This document shows positions 1 to 6,032 of a DNA stretch of 9,551 nucleotides, piece after piece. The stretch lies in the NCBI GenBank assembly GCA_007134725.1, contig SLKF01000116.1:1-9551 (forward strand), in the 5' to 3' direction. Numbering within the stretch: position 1 is the stretch's first letter; the number at the start of each line of letters is the position of its first letter. The stretch comes from Clostridiales bacterium (GTDB lineage Bacteria > Bacillota > Clostridia > Peptostreptococcales > T1SED10-28). The translations under genes were made by a program, and so were the position numbers. A model generated the notes under the pieces. The model saw only the letters and a program-made list of their open reading frames with translations. It ran no database searches and was not told the DNA's origin.

Positions 1-109
1 CGAACTTTTGCTTAAAGTTGATGGCTCTGTGCAGCAGATCCGCAGGGCGGAAACGATCGACGATTACTTTGCCACGATGCGTTTCCCCGGGGCCCCTGTT
101 AATATCTGA
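1..109 (+). CDS. 3' end of an unidentified gene (partial)
   Basis: An open frame enters from the left edge (first full codon at position 2) and ends at TGA 107-109, giving about 35 C-terminal residues ending in RFPGAPVNI. The residue mix looks like real protein (ETIDDYFATMRF), whereas the overlapping frame used by an upstream extension of the next gene reads as basic, low-quality sequence. I do not recognise the family. By my count this tail is about 53% G+C, visibly richer than the genes that follow. The next gene starts 34 nt downstream with its own ribosome binding site, so the two may be co-transcribed. It could also be a chance open frame, since only 35 codons are visible. Confidence 0.5.
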   Translation, partial: ELLLKVDGSVQQIRRAETIDDYFATMRFPGAPVNI

Positions 110-114
110 ATGTA

Positions 115-142
115 AAAAAACCATAAAAAGGAGAGGTTTTTT
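115..142 (+). promoter_or_regulatory. Ribosome binding site of nnr in the loop of a short A/U hairpin
   Basis: AAAAAACC (115-122) is complementary to GGTTTTTT (135-142), leaving a 12-nt loop (123-134) that carries most of the Shine-Dalgarno AAGGAGAGG (128-136). The final GG of the SD is in the stem. Only two of the eight pairs are G-C, so the stem is weak. It could tune initiation of nnr or act as a weak U-rich terminator for the upstream gene. The pairing is seen directly; any function is inference. Confidence 0.35.
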
Positions 143-143
143 C

Positions 144-1709
144 ATGAAAGTATTGGACAATCAGCAAATGCGATTGTTAGACAAAATTACGACAGAGGAG
201 TACAAGATCCCGGGACTGATTTTAATGGAGAATGCCGGGATGAATACTACGACGGAGGTTATGAAAGCCTTAAATGAAGATTATCGGAAAAAGGTAATTA
301 TCATTTGTGGAACCGGGAACAACGGAGGCGACGGCTTTGCAGTTGCCAGACATCTGTACAATAAAGATGTTCATGTAAAGGTGTACATCGTTGGAGATGA
401 AAATATCATAAAAAATGATGCCAAGGTAAACTTTGAAGCGATCAAAGCCATGCGGGTATCCCTGGGCTTTTTGAAAGATGAAAACGATATGATTGATTTT
501 AATCTGGATTTGATGAAATCCGATATTGTGGTGGATGCTATTTTCGGAACCGGGCTCAATACGACCGTAAAAGGAATTGCCAATGAGGTGATCCGTGTGG
601 TGAACAAAGTGAAGCGAAAAATAATTTCTGTGGACATCCCATCGGGGATATCGGGAGATACGGGAAAAATTTTAGGAATAGCCATTCGAGCCACCAAGAC
701 CGTGGCTTATCAATTGCCAAAAATAGGAAACCTTACGGCTCCTGCCATTGAATACAATGGTGAACTTTTAATTTGCCCCATTGGAATTCCTCAAGATGCC
801 ATACAAAAATCCCAGTATGAAGCGAAGCTTATTACGGAAAAAACCTTAAAGGATATTTTACCGATTCGGGATCTGAATTCTCACAAGGGAGATTACGGCA
901 GAGCATTGATGATCGCAGGGTCCAGAGGAATGACGGGAGCCGCCATCCTGGCCTCGAAGGCGGCCCTTCGAAGTGGGGTGGGAATGTTGCATTTAGCCAT
1001 TCCCGAAGCCTTGAATGATATATTGGAAACGGAACTTACCGAAGTAATGACGGTACCTTATCAGATTCCCACTGAGAAAAACAAAGAATTTACAGGTATT
1101 GAAGATATTCTGGTGGGACTTAAGTCAAGCAAGGTGGTTGCCCTTGGTCCCGGCCTGGGTCGGAGTAAACAAACCGAAATCATAGTAGAAAGAGTGCTGA
1201 GAGAAGCCACCTGTCCCGTTATTTTGGATGCGGATGCCTTAAATGTGTTGCCGAGCATGTTAAAACTTTTAAAAAAGGTAAAAAATCGATGCATACTTAC
1301 GCCACATCCCGGAGAGATGGCACGAATTACCGGGCTTAGCATTCCCGAGATTAATGATAATCGAATTAAGGTTGCCAAAGATTTTTCAAGAAAGTATGGG
1401 GTCATCGTGGTACTAAAAGGAGCCAGTACGGTGATCACTGACGAAGAAGGGCACGTGTATATCAATACCACAGGGAATCCGGGAATGGCCACAGCCGGCA
1501 GTGGTGATGTGTTAACCGGTATTATCGCCGCCCTGGTAGGACAAAAAATTGATCTGATCGATGCCGCCATGGCAGGAGTCTATATTCATGGTCGAGCCGG
1601 GGATGAGGCGGCGAAGATCACCGGGGAATACGGAATGATTGCCAGCGATATGGTAAGAGAAGTCCCAAGAATCATTACGGAAATCGTGAACCAGAAAAAA
1701 ATCACTTGA
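144..1709 (+). CDS. nnr: Bifunctional NAD(P)H-hydrate epimerase / ADP-dependent NAD(P)H-hydrate dehydratase
   Basis: This 521-residue cytoplasmic metabolite-repair enzyme interconverts R- and S-NAD(P)HX and dehydrates the S form back to NAD(P)H using ADP. The N-terminal YjeF/NnrE epimerase domain spans about 1-215: GTGNNGGDGF at 56-65, DAIFGTGL at 131-138 and VDIPSGISGDTG at 163-174. The C-terminal ribokinase-like NnrD dehydratase spans about 230-515: KGDYGR at 248-253, AGSRGMTGA at 258-266, ALGPGLG at 333-339, LDADALN at 361-367, LTPHPGEMARI at 385-395 and GNPGMATAGSGDVLTG at 444-459, with the family's catalytic Asp in GSGD (D455). Both domains look complete and the length is normal for the fused form. 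The frame is open upstream to ATG 18, but those 42 codons encode no family sequence and overlap the preceding frame. ATG 144 is preceded by AAAGGAGAGG (127-136) and begins the conserved N-terminus. Confidence 0.95.
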   Translation: MKVLDNQQMRLLDKITTEEYKIPGLILMENAGMNTTTEVMKALNEDYRKKVIIICGTGNNGGDGFAVARHLYNKDVHVKVYIVGDENIIKNDAKVNFEAIKAMRVSLGFLKDENDMIDFNLDLMKSDIVVDAIFGTGLNTTVKGIANEVIRVVNKVKRKIISVDIPSGISGDTGKILGIAIRATKTVAYQLPKIGNLTAPAIEYNGELLICPIGIPQDAIQKSQYEAKLITEKTLKDILPIRDLNSHKGDYGRALMIAGSRGMTGAAILASKAALRSGVGMLHLAIPEALNDILETELTEVMTVPYQIPTEKNKEFTGIEDILVGLKSSKVVALGPGLGRSKQTEIIVERVLREATCPVILDADALNVLPSMLKLLKKVKNRCILTPHPGEMARITGLSIPEINDNRIKVAKDFSRKYGVIVVLKGASTVITDEEGHVYINTTGNPGMATAGSGDVLTGIIAALVGQKIDLIDAAMAGVYIHGRAGDEAAKITGEYGMIASDMVREVPRIITEIVNQKKIT

Positions 1710-1742
1710 TTTTATGATGTTTTTTATATTTTTCTATTAACC

Positions 1743-1771
1743 AAAGCGCAGAGAAAAGATCTCTGCGCTTT
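1743..1771 (+). terminator. 12-bp perfect hairpin downstream of nnr
   Basis: AAAGCGCAGAGA (1743-1754) pairs without mismatch with TCTCTGCGCTTT (1760-1771) around a 5-nt loop, 33 nt after the nnr stop. Neither strand has a good U-tract after the stem: on + it is followed by AAGCAATTG, and the T-rich run lies before it. It is therefore a non-canonical terminator or an mRNA 3'-end stabilising hairpin rather than a textbook intrinsic terminator. Confidence 0.5.
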
Positions 1772-1823
1772 AAGCAATTGTAAGGATTCACTAGTTTCTC
1801 GCGGGTGAAATAAATTTTATTAC

Positions 1824-1841
1824 TATTGAAATATTTCAATA
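1824..1841. promoter_or_regulatory. 18-nt perfect palindrome, candidate operator
   Basis: TATTGAAATATTTCAATA reads identically on both strands. It lies about 40 nt upstream of the -10 element at 1880-1885, roughly -68 to -51 relative to the predicted start of the RNA gene. That position and its dyad symmetry suit a dimeric transcription factor. I cannot match it confidently to a known regulator, and AT-rich palindromes also occur by chance. Confidence 0.35.
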
Positions 1842-1876
1842 TTTCTGACAACCCCCTGTTTAAACGAAGAAAATCA

Positions 1877-1885
1877 TGGTATAAT
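1877..1885 (+). promoter_or_regulatory. Extended -10 promoter of the structured RNA gene
   Basis: TGGTATAAT is a perfect extended -10 (TGnTATAAT). The hexamer 17 nt upstream, TGTTTA (1857-1862), is a poor -35, which an extended -10 can compensate for. Transcription would start near 1891-1892, exactly where the 5' strand of the long closing helix of the downstream RNA begins. Confidence 0.6.
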
Positions 1886-2079
1886 AATAATATAATAAGA
1901 TCCGGTAGATCACTACCAGTCAATAAAATTACAATTGAATAATACGCAATCAACATCCAAACAGGAAACTGTTAAACGGAACCTATAATTAGGTTAGAAG
2001 ACAAAAAGAACGGAAAAAACCTTATTACTGAAGAAGTAATGTAAGGATTCAGTCTAGGAAGAAAAACAGGAAAGGTGTG

Positions 2080-2154
2080 ATGTTTACGAACAATAATAAT
2101 CCACCAAAACCACTGATTGACTGGTACAACTACTTCCGATCTTATTATCAATAG
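2080..2154 (+). CDS. Possible 24-residue mini-ORF within the RNA gene
   Basis: ATG 2080 to TAG 2152-2154 encodes 24 residues: an Asn run, then PPKP, then an aromatic C-terminus DWYNYFRSYYQ. Upstream is a purine-rich stretch AGGAAAGG (2068-2075), which could serve as a Shine-Dalgarno although spacing is only 4 nt. No secretion signal is visible and I do not recognise the peptide. Much of the frame coincides with the 3' strands of helices P1 and P2 and its stop lies in the terminator stem, so base pairing already explains that sequence. It may be incidental, or the locus may be a dual-function RNA. Confidence 0.25.
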   Translation: MFTNNNNPPKPLIDWYNYFRSYYQ

Positions 2155-2200
2155 ATAAGGGCGATCATTGAAAAGTGATGAGTCCTTATCTAATTTTTTT
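2152..2200 (+). terminator. Strong intrinsic terminator of the structured RNA
   Basis: TAGATAAGG (2152-2160) pairs with CCTTATCTA (2184-2192), continued by a G-U and a C-G pair. After a small internal loop, ATCATT (2164-2169) pairs with AGTGAT (2174-2179) around a GAAA tetraloop. The stem is followed by TTTTTTT (2194-2200). This is a canonical + strand rho-independent terminator. Confidence 0.88.
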
Positions 2201-2261
2201 GTTTAAAATCGGGGGTGCATAGGACTTATCTCCGGGAATGAGGTTTTCTTTTCTTTTTTCG

Positions 2262-2270
2262 TGGTATAAT
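2262..2270 (+). promoter_or_regulatory. Extended -10 promoter of the DegV-family gene
   Basis: TGGTATAAT is identical to the extended -10 of the upstream RNA gene. The hexamer 17 nt upstream (GGTTTT) is a poor -35, so this would be a -35-independent promoter. Transcription would begin near 2277, leaving a leader of about 60 nt. The ribosome binding site AAAGGGGGA (2322-2330) lies 8 nt before ATG 2339. The 60 nt between the RNA terminator and this promoter show nothing else that I can name. Confidence 0.6.
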
Positions 2271-2338
2271 AGAGGATAGAGAAGATGATAATGTTATGGA
2301 TATAAAAGATGTAAAAGACATAAAGGGGGATTTATCAA

Positions 2339-3220
2339 ATGACTATTAAAATAATTACGGATTCAGCCTGTTCGTTGCCGAAAAAGATTGTGGAGGACCT
2401 GGATATTACCGTGGTGCCCTTGACTCTTCGTCTAGGGGAAGAATCATTTGTCGATGATGGGGAAGACATTGATCCGGAAACCATGATGAATGAAATGAAA
2501 GAGGGAAAAGTTTATAAGACTTCCCAGGTTTCACCGGCTGCATTTGAGGAAGTTTTTGAACAGTACATAAACACCTTTGACACGGTCATTTATATTGCCT
2601 TTTCCTCAGAAATTTCCGGCACCTACCAGGCAGGAGTCATTGCAAAAAATCAATTGCTGGAAAAATATGAAGGCATCAAAACCTTTGATCTGGAGGTTAT
2701 TGATACCAAATGCGTAGCTCTTGGTTCGGGACTCCTCGTAAAATGGGCAGCGGAAATGGTGAAAAAAGGGAAAGATAAAGAGCAGATTATTGAGGGTGTG
2801 GAATATTTATCCCGTAACATGGAACATATTTTTACCGTCGATGACTTAAACTACCTTTATCGTGGGGGTCGTGTCAGTTATACCGCCGCTTTTGTAGGAG
2901 GACTCCTGAACATTAAGCCGATTTTAAACGTGGAAGAGGGAAAACTGATTCCCGTTGAAAAAATCCGTAGCCGTAAAAAAGCTATGAGAAGAATCGTTGA
3001 GATTGTTAAAGAACGAGGAGTTAATTTAGACAAACAGCTTATCGGAATCAATCATGGAAATGATTTAGAAGGGGCCCAGATGTTAAAGGAAATGCTGATG
3101 GAAGAAGTGGAGGCAACGGACTTTCTGATCGCCACATTACCAGCAGTTATTGCGGCACATACCGGTCCGGGAACCTTATCCGTATTTTTTCTATCTACAG
3201 GAATGAAGGATTTTGATTAA
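2339..3220 (+). CDS. DegV family (FakB-type) fatty-acid-binding protein
   Basis: This 293-residue cytoplasmic protein has the normal family length. DegV/FakB proteins bind a fatty acid and, with the kinase FakA, present it for phosphorylation to acyl-phosphate for phospholipid synthesis. Family motifs in order: TDSACSLP (7-14), TSQVSPAAF (61-69), the fatty-acid-carboxylate-binding region SSEISGTY (89-96), DTKCVALGSGLLV (122-134), DLNYLYRGGRVS (169-180), LLNIKPIL (189-196) and HTGPGTLSVFF (274-284). The start is fixed by AAAGGGGGA 8 nt upstream and by the conserved N-terminal IITDSA strand. It is flanked by its own promoter and terminator, so it is probably monocistronic. No fakA-like DAK-domain gene is in the window, and genomes often carry several DegV paralogues. 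Ligand preference cannot be read from sequence. Confidence 0.9.
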   Translation: MTIKIITDSACSLPKKIVEDLDITVVPLTLRLGEESFVDDGEDIDPETMMNEMKEGKVYKTSQVSPAAFEEVFEQYINTFDTVIYIAFSSEISGTYQAGVIAKNQLLEKYEGIKTFDLEVIDTKCVALGSGLLVKWAAEMVKKGKDKEQIIEGVEYLSRNMEHIFTVDDLNYLYRGGRVSYTAAFVGGLLNIKPILNVEEGKLIPVEKIRSRKKAMRRIVEIVKERGVNLDKQLIGINHGNDLEGAQMLKEMLMEEVEATDFLIATLPAVIAAHTGPGTLSVFFLSTGMKDFD

Positions 3221-3281
3221 GCTTTCCAGGGGATTCAATGGGATGCAAGGGAAAAAGTAAATAGCATGTATTTAATCGTTT

Positions 3282-3305
3282 AAAAAGCCTTCGGGCTTTT
3301 TTTTT
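3282..3305 (+). terminator. Intrinsic terminator after the DegV-family gene
   Basis: AAAAAGCC (3282-3289) and GGCTTTTT (3294-3301) close a stable TTCG (UUCG) tetraloop (3290-3293), with a run of nine T (3297-3305). This is a textbook rho-independent terminator. It also isolates the DegV gene from the operon that starts at 3409. Confidence 0.92.
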
Positions 3306-3385
3306 AGGAAAGCTGTGAGGGTTTTATGGAATTGGGTATGAAAACTAAAGAAGGTTTAAAGAGAAATGGAACTTATTAAAAATCA

Positions 3386-3391
3386 TATACT
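3386..3391 (+). promoter_or_regulatory. Weak -10 candidate for the korA operon
   Basis: TATACT matches five of six consensus -10 bases and lies between the preceding terminator and korA. I see no convincing -35 at the right spacing, and the resulting leader would be very short (about 10-12 nt). A promoter must exist somewhere in 3306-3400 because the upstream gene terminates; this is only the best visible candidate. Confidence 0.25.
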
Positions 3392-3408
3392 ACATTGGGA
3401 GTGATTCG

Positions 3409-5139
3409 ATGAATCGAGAAATACAAGTGTTAATTGGAGGGACGCAAGGCGACGGAATTTTAGCCACAGGAATATACTACCTGCAGGTGCTTTCCCGCAT
3501 GGGATATCATGTGTATGGGAAAAGACATTTTACCTCCAGAATAAAAGGTGGCAATAGTGCCATTATCGCCTATGGAAGCGTCGATAAAAAAGGCTGTCCC
3601 AAGGATGACATGGATATTGTTATGGCCTTGGATGAAGACACGATGGAGATTTATACAAAAAAGTTACGAAAACGGGGACTGTTACTGTACGATGAAGCCC
3701 TGGAACTGAAAGTGGATGAAAAGTTTATTAAAGACATGGAAATAGACATTATCTCCTTGCCTATTACCAAAGTGGTTAAGGAAAAGGGAAATATGATTAT
3801 GAAAAATGTCTGCTCTTTAGGATTTTTAACCAGGGTTACGGATATCGAACCCAAACTTGTGGAAACCGTAATTGTAGATGCCTTTAAAGATAAAGGAGAA
3901 AAAATCGTTGAAAAGAATCAAAAAGTATTGCAGGGAGCCGTGGATTTCAATTTTACCAGCTTAAAAGGGGTCAACTATCTAATCGAACCGGTAACAAAAA
4001 AAGATCGGGGTCCCGTGATCGTGGGAAACGATTTGATTGGTCTGGGAGCTGTGATGAGCGGTTGTCGCTTTATGGCGGCGTATCCTATTACACCGGCTTC
4101 GGAGATTATGCAGTATTTGTCAAAACACCTTCCCCGCTACGGAGGAAAAGTGGTGCAAACGGAAGATGAGTTGGCAGCGATTAATATGATTATCGGCAGC
4201 AGTTATGCAGGGGTTCGCAGCATTACCTCAACTTCCGGACCGGGAATTTCACTAATGATGGAAGGCCTCGGACTCGCCTCCATGGCAGAAGTTCCCATCG
4301 TTGTGGTGGATGTACAGCGTAAAGGGCCCAGCACAGGACTTCCGACAAAACATGAACAGAGTGATGTGAACACCTTATATTATGGAGGTCATGGAGATTT
4401 TCCACGGATCATATTGGCGCCGGCCACCATTGAGGATTGTTTTTATGATACGATTGAAGCGTTTAACTTAGCAGAACAGTACCAGTGTCCGGTGATTATT
4501 ATGTCGGATTCTCTTCGAAGCCTCTCTTATGAGAATATAGAAGACTTGGATTTTGATCGAATAAGCATCAATCGTGGAAAGCTTGAGATGGACAAAGACC
4601 TTGATGATGGGACCGGATCCTTTCCGCGGTATAAAAACACCGAGGATCATATTTCCAAAAGAGTTTTTCCGGGAATGAAAAGTGGACTGCATCATACCAC
4701 CGGGCTTGAGCATGGGGAATATGGATTTCCTATTCGTCCAAAGGATGACCAGCGGGGCATGACTAAAAAGCGGATGGAGAAACTGGAACCCTTAGAACAG
4801 AATAAAGGCATTCGCATGTATCAGGAAAAAGATAACAAGATTTTGTTTTTGGGCTATGGATCCACTTTTGGGGTTTTAGAGCAAGGGGTGAAAAAGATGG
4901 ACCGGGTCGTGGATTATGGTGCAGTTAAACAAATCAAACCATTGCCTACGGTACAACTTAAAAAACTTCTGGAGCATTACGATACCGTTGTGATTGTGGA
5001 GAACAATTACACCGCTCAGCTTCGTAAGATCATCCAATCAGAGATCGGCTATCATCATAAATTGGATTCTTTATTGTCCTATAACGGTGACGGGTTTCTA
5101 ATTGAAGAAATTAAAGACAAAATTAAGGAGCTGATATAA
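3409..5139 (+). CDS. korA: 2-oxoacid:ferredoxin oxidoreductase, fused gamma-alpha subunit
   Basis: Together with KorB this forms a thiamine-diphosphate enzyme that oxidatively decarboxylates a 2-oxoacid (2-oxoglutarate is the usual assignment for this two-subunit type) to acyl-CoA, reducing ferredoxin; it can also run reductively. The 576-residue chain has an N-terminal gamma domain (about 1-190, starting GGTQGDG at 10-16). A TPP pyrimidine-binding alpha domain follows: YPITPASEIM (225-234), EDELAAINMIIGSSYAG (252-268), TSTSGPG (273-279) and DVQRKGPSTGLPT (301-313). The C-terminal transketolase-like domain covers about 470-576. The start follows GGGAGTG (3397-3403). The stop overlaps the korB start as TAATG, implying translational coupling. 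Substrate (2-oxoglutarate versus a branched-chain or other 2-oxoacid) is not determined by sequence alone. Confidence 0.92.
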   Translation: MNREIQVLIGGTQGDGILATGIYYLQVLSRMGYHVYGKRHFTSRIKGGNSAIIAYGSVDKKGCPKDDMDIVMALDEDTMEIYTKKLRKRGLLLYDEALELKVDEKFIKDMEIDIISLPITKVVKEKGNMIMKNVCSLGFLTRVTDIEPKLVETVIVDAFKDKGEKIVEKNQKVLQGAVDFNFTSLKGVNYLIEPVTKKDRGPVIVGNDLIGLGAVMSGCRFMAAYPITPASEIMQYLSKHLPRYGGKVVQTEDELAAINMIIGSSYAGVRSITSTSGPGISLMMEGLGLASMAEVPIVVVDVQRKGPSTGLPTKHEQSDVNTLYYGGHGDFPRIILAPATIEDCFYDTIEAFNLAEQYQCPVIIMSDSLRSLSYENIEDLDFDRISINRGKLEMDKDLDDGTGSFPRYKNTEDHISKRVFPGMKSGLHHTTGLEHGEYGFPIRPKDDQRGMTKKRMEKLEPLEQNKGIRMYQEKDNKILFLGYGSTFGVLEQGVKKMDRVVDYGAVKQIKPLPTVQLKKLLEHYDTVVIVENNYTAQLRKIIQSEIGYHHKLDSLLSYNGDGFLIEEIKDKIKELI

Positions 5140-5984
5140 TGGCGAAATATCAAGACTATAGCAATGGAATCGAACCTACCTGGTGTAAAGGCTGTGGAGA
5201 TTTTTCCGTACTTCGTTCCTTGCAGGTAGCGGCAGCGGAACTGGAAATTCCTCAGAAAGATCTTATGGTGGTTTCGGGCATTGGTTGCTCCGGCAGGATT
5301 TCAGGTTATATGAATACCTATAGCTTTCATGGTGTGCATGGAAGAGTCCTGCCCATTGCTCAGGGAATCAAATTGGCAAACGAAGATCTTACGGTGATTG
5401 CTGCCGGTGGCGATGGGGATGGATTTGCCATCGGTGCCGGGCACTTTATTCATGGTACGAAAAGAAACATCGACATGACCTATATCGTCATGAACAATCA
5501 AATCTATGGGCTGACCAAGGGGCATACCTCCCCTGTAAGTGAGCAGGGATTCAAAACCCCCAGTACCCCCCAAGGCAGTGAAGATCTGCCCCTACAACCG
5601 GGACTCCTCAGTTTAGCGGCGGGGGCTACCTTTTTAGCCCAGGGATTCTCCGGCTATCAGGAGGAATTAATTGAAATCATTAAAAAAGGCTTGGAGCATA
5701 AAGGGTTTTCATTTATTAATATTTTCAGTCCCTGTATCACCTTTAACAAGACCAACACCTACCAATGGTTCCGTAAAAACCTTGTCTCCGTATCCTCGGA
5801 GGAGGAATACAATACGGGGAATTATGAGGAAGCCATGAAAAAGCTTCTGGAAACCAAGGGCCTGGTAACGGGAGTCTTGTATGAAAATACTGACCGGGAA
5901 AAAAAGAAAGAACCCTCGATAAAAAAAGCCCCCATGGCTTTGGAAAGAGAAGAGTTTCAAAAGCTGTTTGACCGTTTGTATTAA
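5139..5984 (+). CDS. korB: 2-oxoacid:ferredoxin oxidoreductase, beta subunit
   Basis: This 281-residue subunit binds TPP diphosphate and the proximal [4Fe-4S] cluster. The expected four cysteine ligands are visible: CKGC (C16, C19), GIGCSG (C50) and SPC (C199). The TPP/Mg motif is GGDGDGFAIGAGHF (90-103), followed by MNNQIYGLTKGHTSP (118-132). Family members usually have Q where this has H in KGH. The start codon overlaps the korA stop by one base, and an AAGGAG site (5125-5130) lies 8 nt upstream inside korA. No ferredoxin-like delta subunit is encoded next to it, which is normal for the two-gene type, so electrons should go to a free ferredoxin. amrS starts 48 nt downstream with no terminator between them. 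Confidence 0.92.
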   Translation: MAKYQDYSNGIEPTWCKGCGDFSVLRSLQVAAAELEIPQKDLMVVSGIGCSGRISGYMNTYSFHGVHGRVLPIAQGIKLANEDLTVIAAGGDGDGFAIGAGHFIHGTKRNIDMTYIVMNNQIYGLTKGHTSPVSEQGFKTPSTPQGSEDLPLQPGLLSLAAGATFLAQGFSGYQEELIEIIKKGLEHKGFSFINIFSPCITFNKTNTYQWFRKNLVSVSSEEEYNTGNYEEAMKKLLETKGLVTGVLYENTDREKKKEPSIKKAPMALEREEFQKLFDRLY

Positions 5985-6032
5985 TAAGGGGAATAAACAA
6001 CCATAATTATTAAAAAAAGATCAGGTGAGGAA

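Larger units (their letters stand above)
1891..2200 (+). ncRNA. Candidate structured non-coding RNA of about 310 nt, family unknown
   Basis: The predicted transcript folds end to end. P1: 1892-1902 pairs with 2138-2148, 11 perfect bp. P1b: 1904-1908 with 2130-2134, 5 bp including one G-U. P2: 1914-1924 with 2116-2126, 11 perfect bp. P3: 1952-1957 (AACATC) with 2079-2084 (GATGTT). Inside P3 are three local hairpins: 1960-1973 (5 bp, GAAA tetraloop), 1980-1995 (6 bp, TAAT loop) and 2020-2046 (10 bp with a 2-nt bulge). An extended -10 lies just upstream and a strong intrinsic terminator starts 3 nt after P1. Two nested 11-bp perfect helices are very unlikely by chance. A rod with paired ends resembles 6S RNA in outline, but I see no sequence that lets me call it 6S, SRP RNA, tmRNA, RNase P or a known riboswitch. 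The next gene has its own promoter, so this looks like a stand-alone RNA rather than a leader. Confidence 0.65.

Noticed and set aside
18..143. 42-codon N-terminal extension of the nnr frame
   Set aside because: The extension carries no family similarity, overlaps a plausible upstream gene end in another frame, and the strong SD and conserved N-terminus point to ATG 144.
1702..1956. 84-codon minus-strand frame over the intergenic region
   Set aside because: No Shine-Dalgarno precedes its ATG, the sequence is AT-driven and hydrophobic or basic without a motif, and it covers the hairpin, palindrome and plus-strand promoter of the RNA gene.
1891..2154. tmRNA, SRP RNA or RNase P RNA
   Set aside because: No tRNA-like T-loop or CCA end and no tag peptide for tmRNA, no SRP domain IV GGAA-type apical sequence in context, and no conserved RNase P core sequence were found.
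1891..2200. Riboswitch or leader controlling the DegV-family gene
   Set aside because: The terminator at 2152-2200 is followed by a separate extended -10 promoter for that gene. I see no competing antiterminator and no known aptamer signature, so a stand-alone RNA fits better, although a leader role cannot be fully excluded.
2201..2240. Second weak hairpin (CGGGG with CTCCG) after the RNA terminator
   Set aside because: Only five pairs including a G-U, with a 15-nt loop; it is too weak to call a terminator or regulatory element.
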